From Liolophura sinensis (taxonomy: Eukaryota > Mollusca > Polyplacophora > Chitonida > Chitonidae): 64,000 bases of DNA. Where the stretch lies: assembly GCF_032854445.1 (NCBI RefSeq), contig NC_088295.1, positions 10,153,385 to 10,217,384 on the forward strand, written 5' to 3'. The translations under genes were made by a program, and so were the position numbers. Below the pieces are notes generated by a model, which saw only the letters and a list, made by a program, of their open reading frames with translations, was not told the DNA's origin and searched no databases. This document shows positions 1 to 11,830 of the stretch, piece after piece. Position 1 is the stretch's first letter. Each line of letters starts with the position of its first letter.

Positions 1-36
1 GAAAACCATTCACTGGGTCCAGTTTTAAACCTGTTC

Positions 37-92
37 TCGCCACGATATGGGTGCAAAATTGCCGACGTGGCGTTAAGCCATACTCATTCATT
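37..92 (+). mobile_element. 3' end of a SINE (family 3)
   Basis: The stretch has a CACGATATGG motif followed by a GGCGTTAAGCC motif and an ATTCATT tail. A second diverged copy with the same order of motifs lies at about 47484-47545. This matches the 3' ends of tRNA-derived SINEs I associate with mollusc genomes. The 5' part is outside the window or too diverged to delimit. Confidence 0.5.
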
Positions 93-1141
93 TCTGTACA
101 TTGCACACTTTGGTGCTAAGCTCCAATACATTGCACACTGTGCAGCAAGGCTGTTGACCAGTACATTGCATACTATGCTGCAAAGCTTGTCCTTATTTCA
201 ACTGTCACATCAATCATTCAATAAATCAAAAAGAATAAATTTGTCTTGCAAATGTATTGTGCAGCATGTGACCTATATCTTAAGGTGGGGGAAACGTAAA
301 AACTACATTAAGTTTAGATGAAAAAGTCCGAAAAGTTAGTTGTAAATGTGGTCTTCAATATTTGTTTCGATTTTTCTTTAAAAGAAAAACGTGTTAAACC
401 TCGATTTAGATCATATTTATATTTTTAATATATTCATAAATATTATCATAATTCAGATTAAATGCATATGTTTGGATATAAAACAACAAATTAACATTCG
501 AATATATTTACTAGACATGCAAACACATCCTTATTTAGAACATTATAATACAAAGACGATAAATCGAAAAGGTGGTCCCAAATACCCACCACACAAAAAT
601 ATTTTCGAATACCCTTTTTTCTTGAGAAAAAAGATGGAAATAAATATTAAAAACCAAATTTGCAAATAAGTTCTGACGCTCTTTCATCTGATTTTGGCAT
701 CATTTTTATGTTTTCTCCTCCTTTAAGAAAACGTTGGAGGGGTGGAATTGTTTTTTGTTGTTGTTTTTTTACATGCCGAGGTGTAAGCATGTATCGATTC
801 CCAAGAGGTTGTTGTGACAGGTCATTGGCTGTTCATGTAAATTAGACAGGTATGGACTTCCTGTACCAGGTTTTTCTTTTTGGCGTAGGTCACGACAATC
901 TTAGATTCAAACAAACTTAATTATCTTGTTTCATAATTACATATCCAAAATAAGGTTAGGCTATTATAAATTTACACACCAGTATATATAATATCGCTCC
1001 AAAATGTCAGAGAAACCTTTGGTTTTCCATTGTTTATATCCTATATAAAGCAGCGTGTCTTGAGCTCATAGAAACCTTTGTTTATCCATTCTTTACCTTA
1101 CGTAAATAATCAAATCAGCAACAGATGGCCACGAAAATCTA
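93..1141. other. AT-rich non-coding sequence
   Basis: I see no convincing gene here. Short open frames are low-complexity and match nothing I know. Short direct repeats of a 'TACATTGCACAC' type occur at about 110-170. Confidence 0.6.
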
Positions 1142-1391
1142 CACTCAAAAAATTCATCTGTTAATTTTAAGTCTGTTGCATGAGTGATGCTGGAATGTAT
1201 TCTGCTATTACAGTAGACCATTCTGTTAAATATAACACACATATTCTATTAATTCCAGATAAAGATTCCATTTAACTAACATCATGTTGTGTTGAAATTG
1301 ACGGAATATTGTGTTATAATAACAGAATACATTCTAGCATCACTCAGACAACAGACTTTCTGTTAAAATGAACGGATTGATTTTTCAGTGT
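1142..1391. mobile_element. Foldback (MITE-like) element
   Basis: Two arms of about 65-70 bases are imperfect reverse complements. The left arm, about 1147-1212, reads through GAGTGATGCTGGAATGTATTC; the right arm, about 1311-1376, reads the complement of GAGTGATGCTAGAATGTATTC. The ends look like CACTCAAAAA and TTTTTCAGTG, as in terminal inverted repeats. The middle has no coding potential. This is a non-autonomous DNA-transposon-like element; I could not identify a target-site duplication. Confidence 0.65.
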
Positions 1392-1721
1392 TTGATTCAC
1401 TTTTCTCCTGTACTCTACCTGAAATATCTAAATGCAGGAAAACCGGCATGTGGTTATCAGTTCTTTATCCCATACATTTTCAGTTCACCAGACATTATTC
1501 TGCATGAAGTGTTGTTTCAGCAGCTCTGTAATCCTTTAAACCCATGGAAGCTATTGGTACTCAATTCTTTTTTCTACATGAAATACTGCATCAACAGTCC
1601 AGGAAAACATTTGGTTCTCTTTTCTTTATTCTTCGTAACGTATCGATCAAAAGCATCAAAGTCGTAGTTCATCATTCTTTATTTTTGTTGTATTGTTAAG
1701 AAGCATAGAAAGTAAAACGAG

Positions 1722-1850
1722 AGCTATGACAACGTGCTCGCGGGCAAATGATCACGCGTAACAGGTAAATCCGACCTCTTTATCAGTTAGGTTTTTTAGG
1801 GTAAATTCTTAAATAGTTGCAACTTACACTCTCACCCTCACCATGGCTTC
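1722..1850 (+). repeat. Interspersed repeat R3, diverged copy
   Basis: It shares a fixed order of motifs with copies near 7.6, 23.4 and 37.0 kb: a 'GGTAAATGGTCACATGTAACCGG'-type block, then 'AATCCGGCCTCTTGTCAG', then 'TTAGGGTTTTATTCTAAC', then 'CTTAAATAGTAGCAACTTACA'. This copy is degraded but keeps the last block at about 1808-1830. Confidence 0.55.
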
Positions 1851-1965
1851 CGAATAATTAAGTAAAAATGTCGTTATTGTCATTACTATTTATTAGACAT
1901 CACCGGTCTGGAATTATTCAAGGTGCTGCGCTGTCAAAACATTTAATAAACAAAAAACCCGTCCT

Positions 1966-2055
1966 GCGACAACGGTGTAAGCGTTGGCAAATGGTGACAT
2001 GTAATCGGTGAAATCTGGTGAAATTTGGGCTCTATTCTAATTGTTCACGATGTAC
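1966..2055 (+). repeat. Interspersed repeat R3, partial copy
   Basis: It contains the GCAAATGGTGACATGTAATCGG block and a 'TCTATTCTAATTGTTCA' block of R3, about 240 bases after the previous copy. It is truncated downstream. Confidence 0.45.
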
Positions 2056-2329
2056 ATAAGACCTTACCTATCGATATCTTCTACATGGCAAACAATTGTG
2101 CCCCGGAGAGCAATCATTTTGATCAACCCTACAATTGTGCAGACTTTATCGTGATATTACTGTGCCTGCTGTTTTATAAGGATTGCTTAATGATCATGGG
2201 GTCATTATGTGCAACACCTGCGCGTAACAGACAACTAAGGATCATAGCGTTACACAACCTGATTCCTGTTGCCAGATACTGTGTCCTCTTTCAAAATGCT
2301 ATTCTTAAGACCACTGAGCTTTAACGCTG

Positions 2330-3420
2330 TATGCTAAGAAATGTTTCATTCTTGGTGGTCAAATTTCTGGGTGGAGTACATCTGGATTCCAACTTCACAC
2401 CTCATTTTTGAAGAGGCAAATACGGAACTCCACACACAAGCCATCACGTCAGCTTATCACCACGCTAAAGGTAATGCGATCAGCTTGATCAGCTGGTTAG
2501 CTGGCGGGTTCTGAATTACAGTGTGCACAAGCACACATCGTGTGTGCACAAGTAGCACACATTTTTTCTTGGATGAGATTTTCCACATTCTGACCAGGTG
2601 ACGTTTTGATTGACCCGTTAATAATTCATCTTCACCATCTCAAACTCCCTTCATCTAAATCTGGGTCAAGAACGGCTTACTCAATAATTTTAGTGTTTTG
2701 TTAATAAAATTTACTCACTATAGGTTTTATTTCATCCTCTTCATGCTTAAGTTATACTATTGTTAGCAGTTAGGTGTTGTTGGACTCAGACTTATCAATG
2801 ACCCAGATCGTTGACGAATTGTCGTGAACTCTGAGAGGACACACTTGCGTCAGTGTGACCGATATGACCCCTACCAAATCACTGCTATAACGTTTTAACC
2901 CGATGAACCGTCATTGAAACTGATGCAAAATTCACAAAGATCGACACGACGCTTAAAATGTAAAAATGCGCACGTGCTTGAACACATAGGCGCAATGACC
3001 GCTTTTTGGAGCATCATACGTCACGGATTTTGAAGGGACTTCCCCTTTGAGCTTCGCAGAAATAACTCTGTACACAAAGCTGTACCTACTGTGACCATGT
3101 ATTGTGGGGTGAAGGTATATCCTTAACACAACGTCTGTGAATATTTGATGTGACATAGCCAAGTATACTTGGTGACATGCAACGAACCTCTCATGGGTCA
3201 GCATGCCCCAGATGTGATGCGACGCGCTTGTACATCTAGACATTCTTTAATTCTTTGCCGTTAAAACCACTTCCGAGTTGCAATGCATGAATGAGTACAA
3301 TTATAGGTGAGTTGATATTTTTATGTGCCATACTTGACTACTCAAATCGTGATGTTAAGTGAAACATTCGTTAAAGAAAGGGAAATTTAATTAACTAAGG
3401 TAGGAAAAGGTGATCAGTGG
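2330..3420. other. Non-coding sequence, no feature seen
   Basis: I see no exon with flanking splice sites and no recognisable repeat apart from a short GTGTGCACAAG duplication at about 2520-2555. Confidence 0.5.
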
Positions 3421-3454
3421 GGAGAGAGGATGCAGAGCGAGAATAGGGAGCTGC

Positions 3455-3740
3455 GGTACATGTCGGGGCTGCGGATCGGTTACGCGGGGCTAAGATGCGT
3501 AGCTGCGATGGATGTCGGGGTTGCAGAGCGGCTACGCGGGGCTAAGATGCGTAGCTGCGATGGATGTCTGGGCTGCGGAGCGGCTACGCGGGGCTAAGAT
3601 GCGGAGCTGCGATGTATGTTGAGGGTGCTGAGCGGTTACACGGGGTGATGGATATCGGGGGTGCGGAGCCGCTACAGGGAACAAGGATGCGAGCTGCGAT
3701 GCATGGCGGGAATGCAGAACAGGCGTGTGGGGCTGGGATG
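3455..3740. repeat. GC-rich tandem repeat, unit about 52 bases
   Basis: About five units built on CGGCTACGCGGGGCTAAGAT and GCGTAGCTGCGATGGATGTC follow each other and decay towards the right. The base composition is much richer in G and C than the surrounding AT-rich DNA. The open frames on both strands across it come from the repeat and not from a gene. Confidence 0.8.
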
Positions 3741-3749
3741 TGGGGCTGA

Positions 3750-6020
3750 TATGGAACAAGGAAAAGAAACAGGAAGAAATGTTTGGGGCAAGAGATACTT
3801 GTAGGCACAAAATGTGTAACTGTATATCTTTATATACCACATAATAAGACACAAGTGATAAAAACAAAAGTGGAAACGTGTCTAAATAAACATATTTTGA
3901 TCTCTTTTATCTCATGTAAGTTATATGCATAAATAGTAAGATACAGAGGCTGTATTTTATTTGTCACACATCTTGCAGGGATGTGACTCGGAGATCGTAC
4001 TCTCGGACTCGTTTGATACAGATAAGCTCATGTGATATCCTTCCTTCCCCGGTAACCACTGGTGTTTATTGTTCGCCAAATATTAACCACATCACAGACA
4101 CGCAAATTGTTGAGTTTGAAGAGATATCTACCCTAATATCATCCAACATGATTCCCTTCTGTGATATATATGCAGAAAAAAGGAAATCTAATTACCCAGC
4201 GCTCAACAATGCTTTGTGACGACATATCCGGTGAAGTATAGGGCTTACACCGTGAGAATAATTTTTACTTTGGCTGCATTGCTAAAATATGCCTAGTTTT
4301 CTGATGACGTCATAAAGGTCAACAGTATAACTAAACCAAAGGTGGGAGTTCTTTTTAAATCCTGGCGTGTTTATCCCATGTGCTAGAAAACCACGTGCCT
4401 ACAATACCGATAGGAATAGGTATGTTTTCTTCTTAATATACTTGTTGGCTTAAACAGTGCCGAGTCTGGCAGTAGAGGCTAATCAATCATTACAACATGA
4501 CACATTATCCAGGCTGCGGTCTTTCTACAGTGTAGATATAACTAATACACAAACTGTAGGCATTTGTTGTATTATTGATTTCAGTTGTTCAGTGTAAGCA
4601 AACTACTATACCATCATGTAATTTGTTCAACAACGTACATAAATAGTAGAATATATTCGTAGCAGGAGAGCTTATATTCTTTCGTTCTTACTAGTTTGAC
4701 GCTATGATTAGGCATGCACCCGTTGTGGCAATTGTACATTTTTTTCTCAGATACTGAGTTTACAATTTGCAAAGTTAGAATTATTAGAAGATTGGGCTCT
4801 TTTCCCCGAGAGCACATATGTTCACGTGAAAAGTTTCACTCATGCAGGATGAAACGCCGCAGCAAGACTCAAAATACCCACGCTTAGCATTTGAACAGAG
4901 GGTTTTGCAACCTGTTGATAGAAGACGAGGGGGCCTGATTCACAATTATCCTGAACAGAATGGCCTGTGTGTAGATATTGATGTATACATCGTGTAGCTG
5001 TGGGAGATCCTCCGAAGGTAAACTTCTTCTCATGGGACTGATGTTTTAGGTTGTTTTGAAAATGCGTCTTATGATTGTCCCTTTGGGAAAATCTTCCATG
5101 GTATACGAGTGGTATACGAATGTCAGACTTGAAGCTTAAACTTGCCCAATTTTCTTCATTGTAGAAACATTTATGACCATCACCATAAATGTAATTTAAT
5201 TATGATTATTTAAAATATATATACACTTAAAGCATTTGTTGTATCTTTCTGCCTTCACTGTTGATTGTTTCTCTTAATATATGAAACATTCCTATTTTCT
5301 TACATATTTTCTTAGTTCTTTGGTGGTTTGTGTTGACAGCTATTTTTAAAACTGGTCTTACGAGTATTGATGCGGTACGTGCTCTATGGCTATTTCGATG
5401 CCTAGTTTTATTAAACGAAACGCAGAAGCATGCCTTGTCTATAAATGAAATCGTTGAACCAGTTTATTATGAGATTATTTTTAAAATAATATTAACCCGG
5501 CTTGTTAAGATGACGATTACGTATTCACTTTTGCTGTTTGATGCAGGATATTATGTTGTATAAACACATAAGATTGACTCAGTATTTATGAATGATTAAT
5601 TTTTAGCTTTGATTACCTGTTATTCTATTACAGTGATTTCCGGTGGGAAAACTTTTCAGCCTGTAAAGGTTATGAACGCAGTGAAGGTCTATGACATGTA
5701 TTAACATTACCCTTATATATAATATCTTTTTTTTTCTAATTTCAATTTCCTTATTTATTTTTCAGGTTCAGGGCTGGGCATCTGAGACACAGTAAGTGCA
5801 ATTACATAAATGCATCTGGCTGGGAATATTATAACAATAACAAACCGTCCAAAAGGGCGTTATTCTCATTGTCTATATCAACTTTCCATTTCTCACAATT
5901 TCTCTGAGTAAATTAATCTCCACGTCTACTGGGAGGAAGGTTTTAATAACAAGTAAATTTAGTCAAAACTTTCTGAGACAAAACACACCGGTACCAGGTG
6001 TTTGGATAGTTGCTCACGCC
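3750..6020. other. Non-coding sequence, no feature seen
   Basis: AT-rich DNA with no supportable exon, RNA gene or repeat family. Confidence 0.5.
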
Positions 6021-6026
6021 GTCGTT

Positions 6027-6112
6027 GAACACCATGTGTATGAACACCATGTGTACGAACACCATGCGTATGAACACCATGTGTACGAACACCATGTGTA
6101 TGAATACCATGT
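6027..6112. repeat. Short tandem repeat, 15-base unit
   Basis: About 5.7 copies of GAACACCATGTGTAT with single-base variants (GTGTAC, GCGTAT, GAATACC). The unit is a multiple of three, so both strands stay open across it; I do not regard it as coding. Confidence 0.9.
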
Positions 6113-6637
6113 GGCCAATTCCACAAAGCCATTTCTGACGTGTCAAAATCTGAATTACGATACGATTTTAGAGCTTATTTTCGTTCCCCAGAACCTAGAA
6201 TTACCACCACATTATAAATGTTACTTTAAAACAATACGTCAAAAATTTCAACTCAAAGCATTGTATCGAGGCTTTTAATTTCACTTTAGCCAGAACTGGC
6301 TTTATGGAATTGTCCGCTGCTGTTCTAACCGGCCCTTTATCCAAGTCTGAGTGTCCGACAGTTTAGCGTTATATAGATGATATGTCTAAAGTGCACAATC
6401 CAGTCCTAATGTTACAGAAACAAAGCAGGAAAAATTTACAAGAACGAATAAATATACCACTGGTTTTTGAAAAATTTTAGCCAAACTCAGCAATGTAGTT
6501 GTCCAAAGTTGAAGTTGTTTTAATATGATTTCATGTTAAATGTGACGACAACACAGCATTTTGAGTAATTCTGGATCAATGACGTCAAATAAATTGCAAT
6601 TAACATCGCAGCATTTTTTTAAACCTAATTCTGCCTG

Positions 6638-7415
6638 TGGGGCGTGTAATTTGCTACTATTTATGCATTTACATGAACAATTAGAACAAAATCCTAATTG
6701 AGGTAAATTGACCAGAGGCCGTATTTCACCGGTTACGTGTAACCATTTACCAGCTATCACACAATAATCACTGCTCTGGTTTTTCTCTCTATGCTATACG
6801 TCTATCACAGTGTCGTCGCTGCTCTGGTTTTTCTTTATATGCTGTACGTCTATCAAACTGTTGTCGCAGGTCTGGTTTTTCTCAATATGCTGTACGTCTA
6901 TCACAGTGTCGTCGCTGCTCTGGTTTTTCTCTATATGCTGTACGTCTATCACAGTGTCGTCGCTGCTCTGGTTTTTCTCTCTATGCTATACGTCTATCAC
7001 AGTGTCGTCGCTGCTCTGGTTTTACTCTATATGCTTTACGTCTATCAAACTGTTGTCGCTGCTCTGGTTTTACTCTATATGCTGTACGTCTATCAAACTG
7101 TTGTCGCAGGTCTGGTGTTTCTCTATATGCTGTACGTCTATCACAGTGTCGTCGCTGCTCTGGTTTTTCTGTATATGCTGTACGTCTATCAAACTGTTGT
7201 CGCAGGTCTGGTGTTTCTCTATATTTTGACGTCTATCACAGTGTCGTCGCTGCTCTGGTTTTTCTCTATATGCTGTACGTCTATCAAACTGTTGTCGCTG
7301 CTCTGGTTTTTCTCTATATGCTGTACGTCTATCAAACTGTTGTCGCTGCTCTGGTTTTTCTCTATATGCTGTACGTCTATCAAACTGTTGTCGCTGGTGT
7401 TTCTCAGTATTTTGT
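6638..7415 (-). repeat. R3 element with an amplified internal 48-base minisatellite
   Basis: The reverse complement of 6638-6762 is the conserved R3 core. It runs directly into about 13 copies of a 48-base unit (6763-7410) built on GCTCTGGTTTTTCTCTATAT and GCTGTACGTCTATC. Two unit types alternate irregularly: one ends TCACAGTGTCGTCGCT, the other TCAAACTGTTGTCGC(T/AGG). Other R3 copies carry only one such unit next to the core (about 7630-7650, 37012-37035, 43485-43515), so the array was amplified inside the element. The long hydrophobic open frame here is a by-product of a unit length divisible by three. Confidence 0.8.
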
Positions 7416-7621
7416 CCGTCTTAACTATAAAGTTCATATTTAATATTCTGTTGGACAATTTTATAGGCTAAGTACGAAATTGAAGACTTGGCCTAGGTAA
7501 AATCTTAAAACAGTTTCGAACAACCTGACCCTGGAGAGAAGAACACATGTATTTTTAAACTAAGCAATTCACTGGCTATAAGCCCTATGTCACTATAATA
7601 ATACAAGGTGGGGAAAAAGCC

Positions 7622-7775
7622 AGATCAGTGACTACAGTGTCATAGTCGGTAAATGGTCACATGTAACCGTGGAAATCCGGCCTCTTGTTTATTCACCTCT
7701 GTTAGGGCCCAACTGAACATGTAAGTGCTTAAATAGTAGCAACTTATATGCTCCCTACCACTATAGCCTTTCCAC
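7622..7775 (+). repeat. Interspersed repeat R3, near-complete copy
   Basis: It reads single unit (CAGTGACTACAGTGTCATAG), GGTAAATGGTCACATGTAACCG, the CCGGCCTCTTG block, and CTTAAATAGTAGCAACTTAT. It lies about 210 bases from the inverted array-bearing copy. Confidence 0.7.
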
Positions 7776-8960
7776 CGTGCTAACGTGGTGAAGTTGGCAC
7801 CAGAGTCCAGCATAACGTCAATTTTGATTGACGGCTCGTATAATTGTGTTGATTGTCTTGATTGACGCCTTGTGATTACCGGCCCGGAACGACCATATTG
7901 GTTGACTGCTGTTATGGGAATGACTGCATTGGAAGTAAATATAGATTTCGTGAGGTAGATGACTCATAGTTTTGTGTGTTTAACTGGATACGGTCATACC
8001 TTCATCTGGCTAACGTTGAATAGTGGACATTCAATTAATTAAATTATTAATTCCAGACTTCAAGCTCAAATATTTTCGTCACAGGTGCACACGGGCGTAA
8101 TGGGACAGGTATAGTGCTTCGCGTGGAACAACTAAAGATCAGTTTTCTGAAGAGATCTAATTACAAGTACATTACCGCACTCACCAAATTTGTACTATTT
8201 TCTACAAATTACTTCTTTCTTTGTCTTACTTTTGACATGAAACATCTCGTGTCAGAAAACAAGGGCAACAATTAAGTTATTGAAGAAATATTTGGTTTGC
8301 GTTCGATATAGCTGGGGGATTGGTGGGCATATGTGCCATAAAAGGCACATATATTTCGAACCGAATTAAGTAAAAAGTCATCTGAAATAATTCGGAGAAA
8401 TCAAAAACATTTTGTAGGAAATGAGTAAGATAGGCAGCATGACACAGAGTGATGCAGAGTGATGCAGTCTGCCACTATCAAACCAGATTTCACATCAAAT
8501 AGGCATAGAATGTCCATCAACGTATGAAATGTAAAGGCAAAGTTTTGACTCTTCCGGTCACCTGACATTTACTACGACAGGTAAGTGTTGGCGTACTTTG
8601 AGAAATCACAAGGTTTACTGGATGGTTAAATCATGACAATACCGTGAGACCTGACCAGTTTTACTGTCTAAATATATTTCAACCTAGCCTACTGGCTTTC
8701 CAGTATATGTCACAACGGTGTGACTGTAATACTGCCAGTATAGCGTTAAACAGCAATGTTTCATTAATTCTCGTCTATTTAATAGTACGAAGCACCCACA
8801 TCACGGTTCAGGTCTTCAATGTTAAATTAAAAGTTTTAATATATATATAATTTGAACAGAATATATCGCTACCTGGGAGTAGAAGTAGTCAACAGTTTCC
8901 AATGACGTGGAAAGGACATACGTCATATCCGATGGTTCATATCCAGACGTAGTTCCACTA
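7776..8960. other. Non-coding sequence
   Basis: No exon or RNA gene seen. A short GTGATGCAGA duplication lies at about 8440-8466. Confidence 0.5.
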
Positions 8961-8964
8961 AACA

Positions 8965-9190
8965 ATGACAAGGCATATCAGTATTATACACATTACCTAG
9001 TATAAGATGACAAGGCATATCTGTATTATACACATTACCTAATAAAAAAATAACAAGGTATACCTGTATTATACACATTACCTGGTATAAAATGACAAGG
9101 CATATCTGTATTATGCACATTACCTAATAAAAAAATAACAAGGTATACCTGTATTATACACATTACCTGGTATAAAATGACAAGGCATAG
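8965..9190. repeat. Tandem repeat with alternating 42/43-base units
   Basis: Five to six units share a CTGTATTATACACATTACCT core. They alternate between a version ending GGTATAAAATGA and one ending AATAAAAAAATAA, making a higher-order unit of about 85 bases. Confidence 0.85.
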
Positions 9191-11620
9191 CTGCAGGGGT
9201 AGGGGTATTAGATCTAAGAGAAAAATATATTTAAAAAAAATGTAAAATTTAATATTTCTAGAATTGAAATCTTTGTTAATTGAAAAAATACAAAAAATGT
9301 TAGCTCTCGCTGCACGTATCATTTTAGTCAATGTCACTTCTTAGTCAAGGTTAACAAACATCCCGTCCTTATGTTAGTAATATATGGATCGCTTGTCTAT
9401 TTTTACCCTATGCAGCGATTCATTGAAACGCTCTAAATGTTATTAATTCAGACTTAAAACCCCAGTGATAAGGGGGGGTTGGGGGGTGGTTATAGTACGG
9501 GGAGATCGACCTGTAAATAAACCAACCAATTGGAGCTCAGAAACGGCGAAGTGTGTGGATGATTGGTTGTGAGGAAGGCGTATCTTACAAGCGACTTCCT
9601 TGACAAGGCATTGTGAGATGGTAAACCAACCTTTCAGGTGTGATAAAAATAGATCCACCGACACGATTTTACCTTGACAGCCCTAAAAGTTACCAGTGTG
9701 TGTGCCCCTTCACTTCCCCCACCCCCACTCTCTCACACACACACAACATACCTGCCCTATAGGATTCTGAACCTCCTTAAAAATAATAACAAGACAAGAC
9801 GCAAGTTAATACCTTGCCATTGCCATGATGACGTAATGCCTGAGAGGCTAAGATGCCTTGTGTGAGTGGTATGATAGCAAAATGGAGACACATATCATAG
9901 ACAAGCCACTTTTTATCTGCTTAGAGTTTTACTTCGCGGAAGGGAGAAAATGACGTCATTGATGGTAGAAGAAATTGAACATTCATCTATTTGACCGGCA
10001 TGTTACGTACGTGGCTGATCTTTGTACGATCATGTGATATAGGTAATGTGTTAATCCGGTTCGGGCTTTACTTGGTGGAATGGAAATTTTTAAACCGACG
10101 TGGTATAGAAAATCAAACTTATGCATATGACGGGATTTTATCATGACGTAAACATGCCCAAACAATCACATGGTATAGACGATGTGTAATTTATATCTGA
10201 TTGGTGCTTTATACGTTACCTGTACGGAAATGAGGCATTTATATTGCAACATTGTATAGACGGTGTGTTTACACATCTGATCGGGGTTTAATGTGACGGA
10301 ATGGAGATGCTTTTATAGTGGCACTGCATAGACAGTGTACATATACTTATTTATCTGTCTGCATTTACGTCGCACTCAAGAAGAGGTCCTATATTCTGAG
10401 GCGTTCAGACTAGTACGTTGAAACTACAAGCCTATAGATTGCAGAGAGAGTTTGTAGAGAGAGTGACGCCTTAACTGCTGAGCAAATGAAGACCCCTGGT
10501 ATAGAGAAACAACTTTTAGTGGATATGATGAAGAAATTTATCTGGATACCGCAGGCAGTGGATGAAATTATTTTGTGACAGTCTCGTGGTGATTCTGAGA
10601 GACAGGTGTGGTCATGGTTGTATGATTGTGTAACTACAGAATCTTCACAGCTGTGTTAGCTTTTAAGGCATTAGCTCACTGTGGTAAAGTGTATGAATTA
10701 ACTATTTACAACAATATGATGAGTTCATTCAACAACAACTAAATAGGAAGGAAAACTCCCTAACAATCTCAATGAAAGTTTTCATTTTAATTTGCATAAC
10801 ACTGACTTTGTCTGTGTTACGGGAATGATATGCTCCATATTGTGTGAGAATAACAAGGGAAATAGGTCAGATGATGTAAAGGGAGATATTTACAAGCCTG
10901 TGGCGTAATCACTATACAGATGTATCACACGGGTTAGATTACCGGCCAAACTGTAGTGTACTGTCCCAGTTTTGTTCACGTGGGCTGAGGAACCAATTGC
11001 AAGCTTCGTGCGACTACGGATGAGTGGTCCGTGTAAGTTTACAAAGTATAAAGTATATGCCCCTTTGTTATGTCCTTATTAGTCTTGCTGAACTCTCTTC
11101 GCAATGACCTTTAGTTCAGTTTTTGCACTGAGAAACTTCACTGTGTTCTGAAAAGGACGTTACTCAGTGCTACACGGCATATGAAAGATACACCTGTGTA
11201 TCAGGGTTAATTTGTGGAATTCATGTGTAGAAATAGTGGTCTATTTTATCCGTTTTTGGGATGACAGAATCTAATTAACACTTGTTTGTCTAATAAATAC
11301 CATCTCACCCGAATTACCTTAGGGTTTGTGTATTTCTTGGGTCACACATACCCTTCTGGATGTATAAAAATATTTTAAATGGTATATAAACATAACAATA
11401 AAATATAAATAAGATATCTTTACAACCAAACAACATTCTTTGATGTTGATTTCACTGGGGAAATATGTCTCCATCAGGACTCCTCAGGTTATTCCCCTTG
11501 TCCACTGACCTGGAAATGTCTGCATAATGTTAGACGGTCACGTGTTAGTATTGATTGAAGCATACCTTGACACAGACCTATTTGTTCTTTTTCTACGAAA
11601 CGGGCCGCTCTCTTCCTAGA
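9191..11620. other. Non-coding sequence
   Basis: Contains a G-rich run at about 9472-9489 and a CT/CA-rich tract at about 9712-9747. I see no gene. Confidence 0.5.
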
Positions 11621-11624
11621 ACTG

Positions 11625-11830
11625 TGACGTCACTCTGTGCTATCATATGATTGGTCAATGTCGTATAAGCGGCGAATCCTTAGGTTCTGAGACCGATTAT
11701 GAATGGGCAGATGTTACATTACGACGGCGAAGAGGAAAACCAAAGTATCCTGTTAATCACATTATAAGCAAGTGACGGACAGGTAGAGGGTGAGTATAAA
11801 TACGGCCTATGATATCACAACAGCTTGCAC
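11625..11830 (+). promoter_or_regulatory. Candidate TATA promoter with CRE and CCAAT sites
   Basis: A perfect CRE (TGACGTCA) lies at 11625-11632, an inverted CCAAT box (ATTGG) at 11650-11654 and TATAAATA at 11795-11802. Initiation would be expected at about 11825. No coding exon or clear splice donor follows that I recognise, so this could be a 5' non-coding exon, a non-coding RNA promoter, or chance. The spacing of CRE and CCAAT to TATA (about 140-170 bases) is wider than usual. Confidence 0.3.

Noticed and set aside
3532-3867. Minus-strand proline/serine-rich frame
   Set aside because: Shadow of the GC-rich tandem array.
6791-7471. 226-codon hydrophobic open frame
   Set aside because: It follows a 48-base tandem repeat whose unit is divisible by three; frames are open on both strands and the pattern is explained by the repeat.
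8965-9190. CRISPR-like regular repeat
   Set aside because: Eukaryotic context; units are contiguous without unique spacers, so this is a simple minisatellite.
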